From NCBI GenBank assembly GCA_934457095.1, contig CAKSHJ010000001.1, positions 248,001 through 312,000 on the forward strand: 64,000 bases of DNA, in the 5' to 3' direction. Of this stretch, positions 1 to 7,913 are shown one piece after another (within the stretch, counting starts at the first letter, position 1; every line of letters starts with the position of its first letter). Origin of the DNA: an uncultured Eubacteriales bacterium (GTDB lineage Bacteria > Bacillota > Clostridia > Oscillospirales > Acutalibacteraceae). The notes beneath the pieces are model-generated. The model ran no database searches. It had not been told where the DNA came from and saw only the letters and a list, made by a program, of their open reading frames with translations. The position numbers were made by a program, and so were the translations under genes.

Positions 1-588
1 CGTAGTATGCCGTCCTCTGCCCAATTTTGCACTCACCGTTCCCGTCTCCCGGCAGAACCCCGAATGAATACAATTGAGCAGCGAGGATTTGCCCACACCC
101 GAATTGCCCGTGAACACCGACACCCTGCCGGTAAGCCGCTCTTTTATTTGCGCAATACCAGCTCCGCTGACCAACGAGGCGGCAATCACCGGTATGCCGG
201 CCTTGCGGTAAATCTCCTCCAATTCGGCCGGCGACTGCAAATCCGTTTTGGTGATCACCAAAATCGGCGTAATTTGCCGGTTCTGTGCAACCGCGGTCAT
301 TTTGTCCAGTACCAATAAATTGGGAGCCGGCTCGCAAACTGAAACCACCAGCAACATTTGGTCAACATTCGCACACGGCGGGCGCACCAGCACATTTTTT
401 CTGGGGAGAATTTCCTCTATGATACCGACTCCGGCGGCATCAACGCTGATTTCCACCCAATCTCCCGCAACGGGCGGAGTGCCTTTTTGGCGAAATATGC
501 CCCGTGCCTTGCATTCGTAGACGCTTTCCCCTGCTTCCACATAATAAAAGCCGCCGATTCCCTTTAAAATGCGTCCCTGTTTATTCAT
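1..588 (-). CDS. rsgA: Ribosome small-subunit-dependent GTPase A, 3' end cut by window
   Basis: The first 196 codons of a circularly permuted GTPase that assists late 30S subunit maturation. An N-terminal OB-like part is followed by the G4-type ITKTD, the P-loop GNSGVGKS and a GRHTT switch, in the permuted order typical of RsgA/YloQ. The start is the ATG at 588, overlapping the last 8 bases of prkC on the same strand, so the two are co-transcribed. The stp-prkC-rsgA order is common in Firmicutes. The C-terminal zinc-binding part lies outside the window. Confidence 0.95.
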   Translation of the reverse strand, partial: MNKQGRILKGIGGFYYVEAGESVYECKARGIFRQKGTPPVAGDWVEISVDAAGVGIIEEILPRKNVLVRPPCANVDQMLLVVSVCEPAPNLLVLDKMTAVAQNRQITPILVITKTDLQSPAELEEIYRKAGIPVIAASLVSGAGIAQIKERLTGRVSVFTGNSGVGKSSLLNCIHSGFCRETGTVSAKLGRGRHTT

Positions 589-2623
589 TGGTTTTATCGT
601 TCTGCTTATCCACATAGGCGTTTGAGCCGGTCTGCGTCCAATTTCCGCTGTCAAAATCCAGTGTATAAATGCGGTAATTGCTGGTATTATCTATACGCAC
701 CGAAAGAATTTGTTTGCCGCTAGTACCTTTAATGGTTAAATTATATTTGTAACCTTTTAGCTGCGGATTCACCGTTACCGGAGACTGATATTGGGTACCA
801 TCCAAATAAACATAAATCGTCACATCATGCGAAACATTCGGCAAATCTATGCTGATGCTCGCCGATTTTTCCGAAGGTCCGGAGCTGACCACAAGGTCAA
901 TCGCAGGCGTTTCCTGCGCATCGTCCTTAAGCTCAATTTTTGAGCCCGCTTTTACACTTGCCTCCAAAACGGTGTCCTTTTCCTTGCCGTCCTCGCGGTA
1001 GGTAATGTTACCCACTCTAAGTCCTGCTCTGGTAATGGCGTCTTTTGCAGTCTCCAATTGAGAACCCACCACCAACGGCGCCGAAACCGTCTTTGGCCCT
1101 TTGCAAACAGAAAGCGTCAATTCGCTGCCGTAAGGCAAACTGTCTCCGGCAGAGAGCACCTTACCTGATTTCGTCTCGGTCAATTTTACAATTTGCCCTA
1201 CCGAAACATTGTCTGCGCGAATTTCCTCCACCTTCACCAAAAAGCCTTGTCTAGTCAAAGCAGCCTCCGCACTCGACTGCGTCATATTGCTGATATCGCT
1301 TAACTCCACCTGTTTTTTGCCGCTGCTTACCGTCAGGGTAATCTGCGCGTTAGCCTTGACTTTTTTATCTCCACTGGGCGTTTGCCGCAGCACAGTCCCT
1401 TCCTCAGCATCGTTGTCCTCTTTGGTTTCTATGGTAAAATTAAAGTCTTTATACCGCTCATCTCTTTGAATGTCGGCCAATTTCTGGCCCACAAAATTAG
1501 GCAAATCCACCTCATCAGAGCTTACCTGACTGCTATTGGCGGAGCCGTTCATGGCTGTAACCAAAAAATAAATCCCCACACCCAAAGCAATGGCAAGCGC
1601 CGCTGCCAAACAACTGACAATCACAATCGCTTTTTTATTTTTGGGTGGTTTGGCACCATTTTCTGTTTTAGAATCGCTGCTGATATCCTCAATGTACTCA
1701 AAATCATCGTCATACTGCACAGCGCCCGCGGCCGCGGCATTGAGGTACTTAGCAGCCGTATCCTCCTGCTCATATCGGTAATGGAACGTCATAAGCGGAT
1801 TTTGCCGAAACGCTTCAATGTCGTGCATCATCTCCGCCGCCGACTGATACCGCTGCGCCGGGTTTTTTTGCATAGCCTTTAAGGTAATTTCCTCCAAACC
1901 AATGGGAATGGTCGGATTGATATCTCTGGGCGGCTTAGGATTCGTTTGCAATTGCATAATGGCAACCGAAACCGCATTATCGGCCTCAAACGGCAACTGA
2001 CCGGTCAGCATTTCGTACAGCATTACGCCCACCGAATAAATATCGGCTTTGTCGTCAGTCACATCGCCTCTTGCCTGCTCAGGCGCAATGTAATGCACCG
2101 AACCAATCGCCTTGTCGGTCATGGTGCGGGTCTCGCTGTGCGAAAAACGCGCAATACCAAAATCGGTCACTTTAATGGTGCCGTCCTGCAGCAGCATAAT
2201 ATTCTGCGGTTTAATATCCCGGTGAATAATACCTTTTTCGTGCGCATGCTGCAAAGCGCTTAAAATTTGCATGGTAAAATGCAGCGCTTCCTTCCAGCGA
2301 ATTTCCTTTTGCTGGTTCAAATATTCCTTTAAAGAAATACCGTCCACATATTCCATAACAATATATTGCAAACGGTCGCCAAAGCTAACATTATACACCT
2401 TAACAATATTGGGGTGGTCCAATACCGCTATGGCCTTGGATTCATTTTTAAAGCGCCGGATAAATTCCCGATTGCCCAAAAATTCGTCCTTTAAAATTTT
2501 GATAGCTACCGTGCGGTCGTCTATGGTGTCATATGCCTTATATACCACCGCCATACCGCCAACGCCAATCAGCTCCTGAATTTCATAGCGGCTGTCCAGT
2601 CTTTTTCCTGTATATTTATCCAT
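581..2623 (-). CDS. prkC: Membrane Ser/Thr protein kinase with PASTA domains
   Basis: A 680-residue serine/threonine kinase that senses cell-wall fragments and signals inward. The N-terminal half is a Hanks-type kinase with a glycine loop (IGVGGMAVV), the catalytic HRDIKPQN and the DFG motif. A basic juxtamembrane stretch and one membrane segment (IVIVSCLAAALAIALGVGIY) lead to three extracellular PASTA repeats and a C-terminal beta-rich tail without a named family. A longer reading frame exists upstream, but the ATG at 2623 has a GGAGTGG ribosome site and gives the usual MDKYTGKRLDSRYEI start. The cognate phosphatase gene is directly upstream. Confidence 0.96.
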   Translation of the reverse strand: MDKYTGKRLDSRYEIQELIGVGGMAVVYKAYDTIDDRTVAIKILKDEFLGNREFIRRFKNESKAIAVLDHPNIVKVYNVSFGDRLQYIVMEYVDGISLKEYLNQQKEIRWKEALHFTMQILSALQHAHEKGIIHRDIKPQNIMLLQDGTIKVTDFGIARFSHSETRTMTDKAIGSVHYIAPEQARGDVTDDKADIYSVGVMLYEMLTGQLPFEADNAVSVAIMQLQTNPKPPRDINPTIPIGLEEITLKAMQKNPAQRYQSAAEMMHDIEAFRQNPLMTFHYRYEQEDTAAKYLNAAAAGAVQYDDDFEYIEDISSDSKTENGAKPPKNKKAIVIVSCLAAALAIALGVGIYFLVTAMNGSANSSQVSSDEVDLPNFVGQKLADIQRDERYKDFNFTIETKEDNDAEEGTVLRQTPSGDKKVKANAQITLTVSSGKKQVELSDISNMTQSSAEAALTRQGFLVKVEEIRADNVSVGQIVKLTETKSGKVLSAGDSLPYGSELTLSVCKGPKTVSAPLVVGSQLETAKDAITRAGLRVGNITYREDGKEKDTVLEASVKAGSKIELKDDAQETPAIDLVVSSGPSEKSASISIDLPNVSHDVTIYVYLDGTQYQSPVTVNPQLKGYKYNLTIKGTSGKQILSVRIDNTSNYRIYTLDFDSGNWTQTGSNAYVDKQNDKTNE

Positions 2624-2639
2624 ATGTGTTCCACTCCAA

Positions 2640-3365
2640 TCAGTTATCGAGTATGGCAACTGTAATATTGTCTCCACCGCCGTTTTGCTTTGCAAGACCA
2701 ATTAAATTTTTCGCCAAAAAAGCCGAATCCGCATACTGCGCAAGCGCTTTGATCTGCTCTGCCTCGGCATAATTGGTTAGGCCGTCTGTACAAATTAAAA
2801 TGCGGTCATTTTCCAAAAGAGGCAACTCCCGGTAATCAATTTCCACCGTGGAATGCACGCCCAACGCCCGCGTAATAATATTTTTCTGCGGGTAAACTTT
2901 AGCCTGTTCCTCGGTCAAATCCCCGTTTTCTATCAATTCCTGCACCATAGAATGGTCTGTGGTAATTTGCGTAAGCTCTCCATTTCTATATAAGTATGCC
3001 CGGCTGTCTCCCGCATGCGCAATATACGCTGCATGATTCAGCGCAACTACCGCTACAACCGTGGTACCCATCCCCTTCAACTCAGGGTTCCGCTGAGCCG
3101 CTGCATAAATTTCGGCATTAGCCCGTAAAATAATCTCATATAACAGTTGTTCCATAGTTTGACCGGAAAAATTCAACTGCGCAGCCTCCAAAATTTGACG
3201 GGAGATGCTTTCCACCGCAAGCTGACTGGCAACATCGCCGCCGTTTGCCCCGCCCATGCCGTCGCAAACCACCGCAAAAGCCCCGCCATTGAGCAAACCT
3301 GTTTCACAGGCGTCCTCATTCTGCGGCCGCACAAGGCCCACATCGGTTTGACTATGTACCTGCAA
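2640..3365 (-). CDS. stp: PP2C-family protein phosphatase (Stp/PrpC)
   Basis: A 241-residue manganese-dependent Ser/Thr phosphatase that reverses PrkC phosphorylation. It shows RPQNEDA, DGMGG, GDSRAYL and the C-terminal GGGDNITV, the metal-binding aspartates of the PP2C fold. The start is TTG at 3365, chosen because AGGAGGTGA lies 9 bases upstream and the protein then begins at the normal family start (MQVHSQTDVG). It overlaps rlmN by 14 bases, consistent with translational coupling. Confidence 0.94.
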   Translation of the reverse strand: MQVHSQTDVGLVRPQNEDACETGLLNGGAFAVVCDGMGGANGGDVASQLAVESISRQILEAAQLNFSGQTMEQLLYEIILRANAEIYAAAQRNPELKGMGTTVVAVVALNHAAYIAHAGDSRAYLYRNGELTQITTDHSMVQELIENGDLTEEQAKVYPQKNIITRALGVHSTVEIDYRELPLLENDRILICTDGLTNYAEAEQIKALAQYADSAFLAKNLIGLAKQNGGGDNITVAILDN

Positions 3366-4404
3366 GGTCGGTCACCTCCTCTTTCTGTCTGTGCACAAGC
3401 TGCCCGCAAGACGCCTGAATATCCGCGCCTAAAGTTCTTCTAACCGTTGCGGGAATACCGGCCTGCTCTAAAATTTTGCAAAAAGCGCTAAGCCTTTGCG
3501 GAGCGCTTTTTTGGTAACTGCTGCCGGCCACGCTGTTAACCGGAATTAAATTCACATGGCTTAAAATACCCCTAAGTCTTTGCGCAAGCTCCTTTGCATG
3601 TTCGGGTGCATCGTTCAAACCGCTTATCATCGCATATTCAAACGAAATGCGTCTCCGGGTAGTATCAGTGTAATATTTACAAGCCTCAAGCAATTCCGCA
3701 ACGCCCCATTTTTTGTTAATCGGCATAGTCTGACTCCGCAGCCTATCATTGGGCGCGTGCAGCGAAACCGAAAGCGTACACTGTAATCTGCGGTCAGCCA
3801 AATCGTAAATTTTGTCAACCAAACCGCAGGTGGAAACAGAAATATGCCGCATCCCGACATGCATACCGTGTTCGGAAGATACCAGCTCTAAAAAGCGCAG
3901 TACCTGTTGGTAATTATCCAGCGGCTCTCCCATGCCCATAAGTACAATATTAGAAATGATAACGCCCAGATTTTTTTGCGCGCTCTGTATCTGCGAGAGC
4001 ATCTCAGAAGCGGTAAGATTCCGGCAAAAACCGCCCCTACCCGTCGCGCAAAAGGTACAGCCCATTTTACAGCCGGCCTGCGTAGAAATACAAATACTGT
4101 AACCATGCCGATACTGCATCACCACGGTTTCCACACGGCATCGGTCGGCAAACGAGAATAAAAATTTAACAGTATTATCATAATGGGAAACCAGCTTTTT
4201 TTCAACAGTTGCTACAGATATGTAATATTTTCCTTGCAAAAGCTGTCGCAACGCCTTTGGCAAATCCGACATTTCCTCAAAGGATTCCACACCGCGGTGC
4301 AGCCATTTATACACCTGCAGCGCCCGGTACTTGGGCAAATCCCGCTGTATAAAAACCGCCTGCAGCTCCTCCAGTGTATAGGATTTAATATCCTGCAGCT
4401 CCAT
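3352..4404 (-). CDS. rlmN: 23S rRNA A2503 / tRNA A37 C2-methyltransferase
   Basis: A 350-residue radical SAM enzyme that methylates C2 of A2503 in 23S rRNA and of A37 in some tRNAs. The cluster-binding motif CKMGCTFC falls near residues 112-119, and the acceptor cysteine is in the C-terminal ADIQASCGQL. The start at 4404 is supported by GGAGGGAG upstream and by the stop of rsmB 8 bases before it. A longer start inside rsmB is unlikely. Confidence 0.95.
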   Translation of the reverse strand: MELQDIKSYTLEELQAVFIQRDLPKYRALQVYKWLHRGVESFEEMSDLPKALRQLLQGKYYISVATVEKKLVSHYDNTVKFLFSFADRCRVETVVMQYRHGYSICISTQAGCKMGCTFCATGRGGFCRNLTASEMLSQIQSAQKNLGVIISNIVLMGMGEPLDNYQQVLRFLELVSSEHGMHVGMRHISVSTCGLVDKIYDLADRRLQCTLSVSLHAPNDRLRSQTMPINKKWGVAELLEACKYYTDTTRRRISFEYAMISGLNDAPEHAKELAQRLRGILSHVNLIPVNSVAGSSYQKSAPQRLSAFCKILEQAGIPATVRRTLGADIQASCGQLVHRQKEEVTDLAGT

Positions 4405-4411
4405 TGAATTT

Positions 4412-5764
4412 TCACTCCCTCCCATTATTATAAAATTTTTTTTGAAATTGCGCAATAAAAAAACCGTCAGTTCCGTGAATATGCGGCAATAAAGTCAATT
4501 GATTGTCGGCTTTGTCCACTATGCGTTGTATTCCGGCAGGCAATTGCAAAGGCTTTGCCGTAAAATTTTCATGCGTACTTAAAAACCAGTCGGCAATTTC
4601 AGTGTTCTCGGCGGGGTTTAAGCTACAAGTGGAATACACCAGCGTACCGCCCGGGTTCACCTGCTTTGCGGCCTGCTCTAAAATACTGCGCTGAATTTGC
4701 GGCAAAGCCTTCAGTTCATCCTGCGGTTTATACCGTATTTCCGGCTTTCTGCCAATCACGCCCAATCCCGCGCAGGGCACGTCGCACAAAACGCCGTCTG
4801 CACAAAATTGCGGCGCACCGGGGTCGCAGCCGTCTCTTTTTTGCGCCTGTATGACCGTTAACCCCAAGCGCCCTGCGCCCGCCGCAATCAGCCCCACTCT
4901 CCCCTTATACTTATCAAAGGAGAACAGTTGTCCACAGTTTTCCATCAATTGCGCTATGGTAAAACTCTTGCCGCCCGGCGCCGCACATACATCCAATATC
5001 GTTTGTCCGGGTTTGGGGTCAAATAACCGGCAGCACAATTGTGAAGCAAGGTCCTGAATATGAAACAAGCCCAGTTCATACGCCTTCAAATGCGCCACCG
5101 AACCCGTTTGGGCAAGTGCCACAGCGTCAGGAAACATCGGAATCACCTTGGCTGTTACCTGCTCCTGAGCAAGACGCTCTACAAGCTGCTCGGTAGTAAT
5201 TTTCGTGGTATTGACCCGCGCATACAACGGCGGTTTTTCAAAAAAACTTTGCAGCAGCCCCTGCGTATGCGCTTTGCCATAGGCTTTTTGCCACAATTGT
5301 ATCAACCATTTTGGGCAGGAATACGCAACACTGAGATATTCAAGTTCATTTGTCTGGCTTGGCAGCTTAACCGAATCCTTACCGCGCAGCAGCGACCGCA
5401 AAACACCGTTTACAAAACCGGCAACTTTTTGTCCCTGCACGCGCTTTGCCATATTGACCGCCTCATTCACCGCCGCCGAGGGCGGAATTTTCTCCATATA
5501 CAAAATTTGACACCCGGCCATACGCAGCAGCGTTAAAATCTGCGGAGAAATCTTGGTAAGGGGCAATTTTGAAAATTGCTTTAAATAATAATCCAGCGTA
5601 ATTCTGCGCTCAAGCGTTCCGTAAAAAATAGCCGAGGCCAAAGCAGCGTCGCGTCTCTGCAAATTCGCCTGCACAATGGCCTTGTCAATCACCAAGTTAG
5701 AATACCCGGCATTTACATCCACCTGCAAAAGCGCGGTAAAAGCTGCGTCTCTGGCATTTTTCAT
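4412..5764 (-). CDS. rsmB: 16S rRNA m5C967 methyltransferase
   Basis: A 450-residue enzyme that methylates C967 of 16S rRNA. The N-terminal part is NusB-like (residues about 1-130) and the C-terminal half is a Rossmann methyltransferase with the AdoMet loop DVCAAPGGK and the two catalytic cysteines in DVPCAG and YSTCSLNPAEN. The start codon overlaps the stop of the upstream peptidase gene by 4 bases (ATGA). Confidence 0.95.
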   Translation of the reverse strand: MKNARDAAFTALLQVDVNAGYSNLVIDKAIVQANLQRRDAALASAIFYGTLERRITLDYYLKQFSKLPLTKISPQILTLLRMAGCQILYMEKIPPSAAVNEAVNMAKRVQGQKVAGFVNGVLRSLLRGKDSVKLPSQTNELEYLSVAYSCPKWLIQLWQKAYGKAHTQGLLQSFFEKPPLYARVNTTKITTEQLVERLAQEQVTAKVIPMFPDAVALAQTGSVAHLKAYELGLFHIQDLASQLCCRLFDPKPGQTILDVCAAPGGKSFTIAQLMENCGQLFSFDKYKGRVGLIAAGAGRLGLTVIQAQKRDGCDPGAPQFCADGVLCDVPCAGLGVIGRKPEIRYKPQDELKALPQIQRSILEQAAKQVNPGGTLVYSTCSLNPAENTEIADWFLSTHENFTAKPLQLPAGIQRIVDKADNQLTLLPHIHGTDGFFIAQFQKKFYNNGRE

Positions 5765-6468
5765 TGACTTCTTCCTCTTCTGTTGCCAAAAATGAGCAGC
5801 AAGCGCAGCAACGAGAGCAACGCGGCAAAAGTTGCTGCAACATAAGTCATAGCCGCCGCGCGCAGCACGCTTTGCGCACCCGCCAATTCATCCTCGGTTA
5901 AAGAGCCGGTTTCACGCAAATAGCGCAGCGCCCTTGCGCTGGCGTTAAATTCCACCGGCAAAGTAACCAAACTGAACAACACCGACAAACTATAAAGCCC
6001 AATGCCCAAAAACACCACATAACTGTACTGCACCGGCAGCAAAAGACCAATTAAAATCAGCGGCATAGACAAATTCGAGCCCACGCTGACCAACGGATAA
6101 ATGGCAGTACGAAACTTAATCGGACCATAACCGGCAGCATATTGCACCGCATGCCCCGCCTCGTGCGCCGCCACGCCCACCGCCGAAACCGAAGCGCTTT
6201 GGTACACGCTTTGCGAGAGCCGAATGATATTGGTTTTGGGGTCAAAATGGTCGGTCAAATAGCCGCCGGTCATTTCTATTTTGGTCATCAAAGCACCGCC
6301 ATACTGCAACACCCGTTGCGCAGCCGCAGCCCCGGTAAGCCCCTGCATATTCAGCACCTTAGAATACCGGTTAAAAGTTGTTTTCACGCGTATCTGCGCT
6401 ATCATAGACAGAATCATCGCCGGCACTAAAATCAGCAAATAACTGTAATTAAAATAATAAAATCCCAT
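5761..6468 (-). CDS. Membrane zinc metallopeptidase, YugP family
   Basis: A 235-residue membrane protein of the neutral zinc metallopeptidase family (PF04298, YugP-like). The zinc site HEAGHAVQYA lies near residue 100, with hydrophobic segments at the N-terminus and three towards the C-terminus. Its substrate is not known. It sits between fmt and rsmB, a position this family often holds in Clostridia. Confidence 0.88.
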   Translation of the reverse strand: MGFYYFNYSYLLILVPAMILSMIAQIRVKTTFNRYSKVLNMQGLTGAAAAQRVLQYGGALMTKIEMTGGYLTDHFDPKTNIIRLSQSVYQSASVSAVGVAAHEAGHAVQYAAGYGPIKFRTAIYPLVSVGSNLSMPLILIGLLLPVQYSYVVFLGIGLYSLSVLFSLVTLPVEFNASARALRYLRETGSLTEDELAGAQSVLRAAAMTYVAATFAALLSLLRLLLIFGNRRGRSQ

Positions 6469-6486
6469 GGTTTGCCTTTCTTTAAT

Positions 6487-7416
6487 TTATACCTGCAACA
6501 AATTTTCATTCTCCCGCGGCGGCCTACCGCGGAAAAACTCGGTTGCGGGCATTTTTTTACCGCCCTGATATTGCACGGTAAGCAATTCCACCGCCCCCTG
6601 TTTACAATAAACCAAAAATTTCCCGTCAGACTCCTTCAAATGCCCCGGTTGCCCGTGCCCGGCCTTACAGAGCAGCGTCTGGTGAATTTTCAATACTTTA
6701 CCGCGATACATGCAAGTAGCCGACGGCCAAGGAGAAAGCCCCCTAACCTGATTATGCACCTGCTGCGCCGTTTTATTCCAGTCTATGGGCGAATTTTGTT
6801 TGCTGAGCATGACCGCATAACTTGCCTGCGCCTCATTCTGCGCAATCGGCATTATCGTACCGGCCTCTATCTGCGCAACGGTTTTCACCAGCAAATCCGC
6901 ACCCAACACGCACAGCCGGTCAAACAACTCCCCAGCGGTCTCGTTTTCACCCACAGGCGTCTCTGCCTTCAGCAGCATATCGCCGGTATCAAGGCCCTCG
7001 TCCATCAGCATAGTAGTAACCCCGGCAATCGAATCGCCGTTTAACACCGTCCACTGAATCGGCGCAGCCCCGCGGTATTTTGGCAACAAAGAGCCGTGCA
7101 CATTCACACAGCCATTTTGGGGTATTTGCAGCACAGCCCTGGGCAGCAGCTTACCATAAGCAACCACCGCAATCAAATCCGGGTTCAAATTTTGAATCAG
7201 CGCCTGTATTTCTCCGTCTTTCAACGTCTGCGGCTGGTATACGGGAAGCCCGTATTGCAAAGCCGTCACCTTAACCGGCGGCGGCGTCAAGGCATAATCT
7301 CTGCCCTTTGGCTTGTCCGGCTGAGTAAACACGCCGCAAATTCCGTGTCCGGCCTGCACCAATTTTTGCAGCGAAGGCACCGCAAAATCGGGCGTGCCCA
7401 TAAAAACAATTCGCAT
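6487..7416 (-). CDS. fmt: Methionyl-tRNA formyltransferase
   Basis: A 309-residue enzyme that formylates initiator Met-tRNA using 10-formyl-tetrahydrofolate. It shows the N-terminal MRIVFMGTPDFA, the HGSLLPKYRGAAP active-site block and the late LSPWP motif of the tRNA-binding domain. The start at 7416 follows GGAAAGGAGG; the reading frame stays open further upstream but into def. It is paired with def as usual. Confidence 0.97.
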   Translation of the reverse strand: MRIVFMGTPDFAVPSLQKLVQAGHGICGVFTQPDKPKGRDYALTPPPVKVTALQYGLPVYQPQTLKDGEIQALIQNLNPDLIAVVAYGKLLPRAVLQIPQNGCVNVHGSLLPKYRGAAPIQWTVLNGDSIAGVTTMLMDEGLDTGDMLLKAETPVGENETAGELFDRLCVLGADLLVKTVAQIEAGTIMPIAQNEAQASYAVMLSKQNSPIDWNKTAQQVHNQVRGLSPWPSATCMYRGKVLKIHQTLLCKAGHGQPGHLKESDGKFLVYCKQGAVELLTVQYQGGKKMPATEFFRGRPPRENENLLQV

Positions 7417-7435
7417 AAAGCCCTCCTTTCCGGGG

Positions 7436-7900
7436 TTATTCGTCGGGTAACATGCGCACCACATGCTCCTTGAACAAAATCCCGTCCAAATGGTCAATTT
7501 CATGACAGCACGCCACAGCAAACAGCCCCTCCGCCGTAAAGGTAAACGATTCTCCCCTGCGGTTCTGCGCAGTAATCCGCACCTTAGCAGGGCGCCTTGT
7601 CACGCCATACACGCCGGGGCAAGACAAACACCCCTCCTGCATTTCCTGCTGCCCCTCCTGCAAAACAATTTCGGGGTTAATCAGCTCGGTCAAACCATCG
7701 CCAATGTCCACAATAGCCACACGGCGCAAAATCCCGACCTGCGGCGCCGCCAAACCAACGCCCTCGGCGCTTTCCATGGTTTCCTTCATATCGTCCAGCA
7801 ATTGCGCCAACCGGTCGTCAAAATTCTCCACCGCCCTGCACACTTTGGTCAAGGCCTCATCACCCTCGGTTACAATCGTCCGTATTGCCAAATAATTCAC
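7436..7900 (-). CDS. def: Peptide deformylase
   Basis: A 154-residue metalloenzyme that removes the formyl group from nascent proteins. All three motifs are present: GVGLAAPQVG, EGCLSCPG (EGCLSxP with the metal cysteine) and HEIDHLDG. The start is GTG at 7900 with AAGGA upstream. It lies 13 bases after the end of priA, in the usual priA-def-fmt order. Confidence 0.97.
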   Translation of the reverse strand: MNYLAIRTIVTEGDEALTKVCRAVENFDDRLAQLLDDMKETMESAEGVGLAAPQVGILRRVAIVDIGDGLTELINPEIVLQEGQQEMQEGCLSCPGVYGVTRRPAKVRITAQNRRGESFTFTAEGLFAVACCHEIDHLDGILFKEHVVRMLPDE

Positions 7901-7913
7901 CCTGCTTTCCTTA

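Noticed and set aside
607..615. DnaA-box-like TTATCCACA, with another at about 59272-59280
   Set aside because: Single copies inside prkC and metG coding DNA, not clustered; no origin is indicated.
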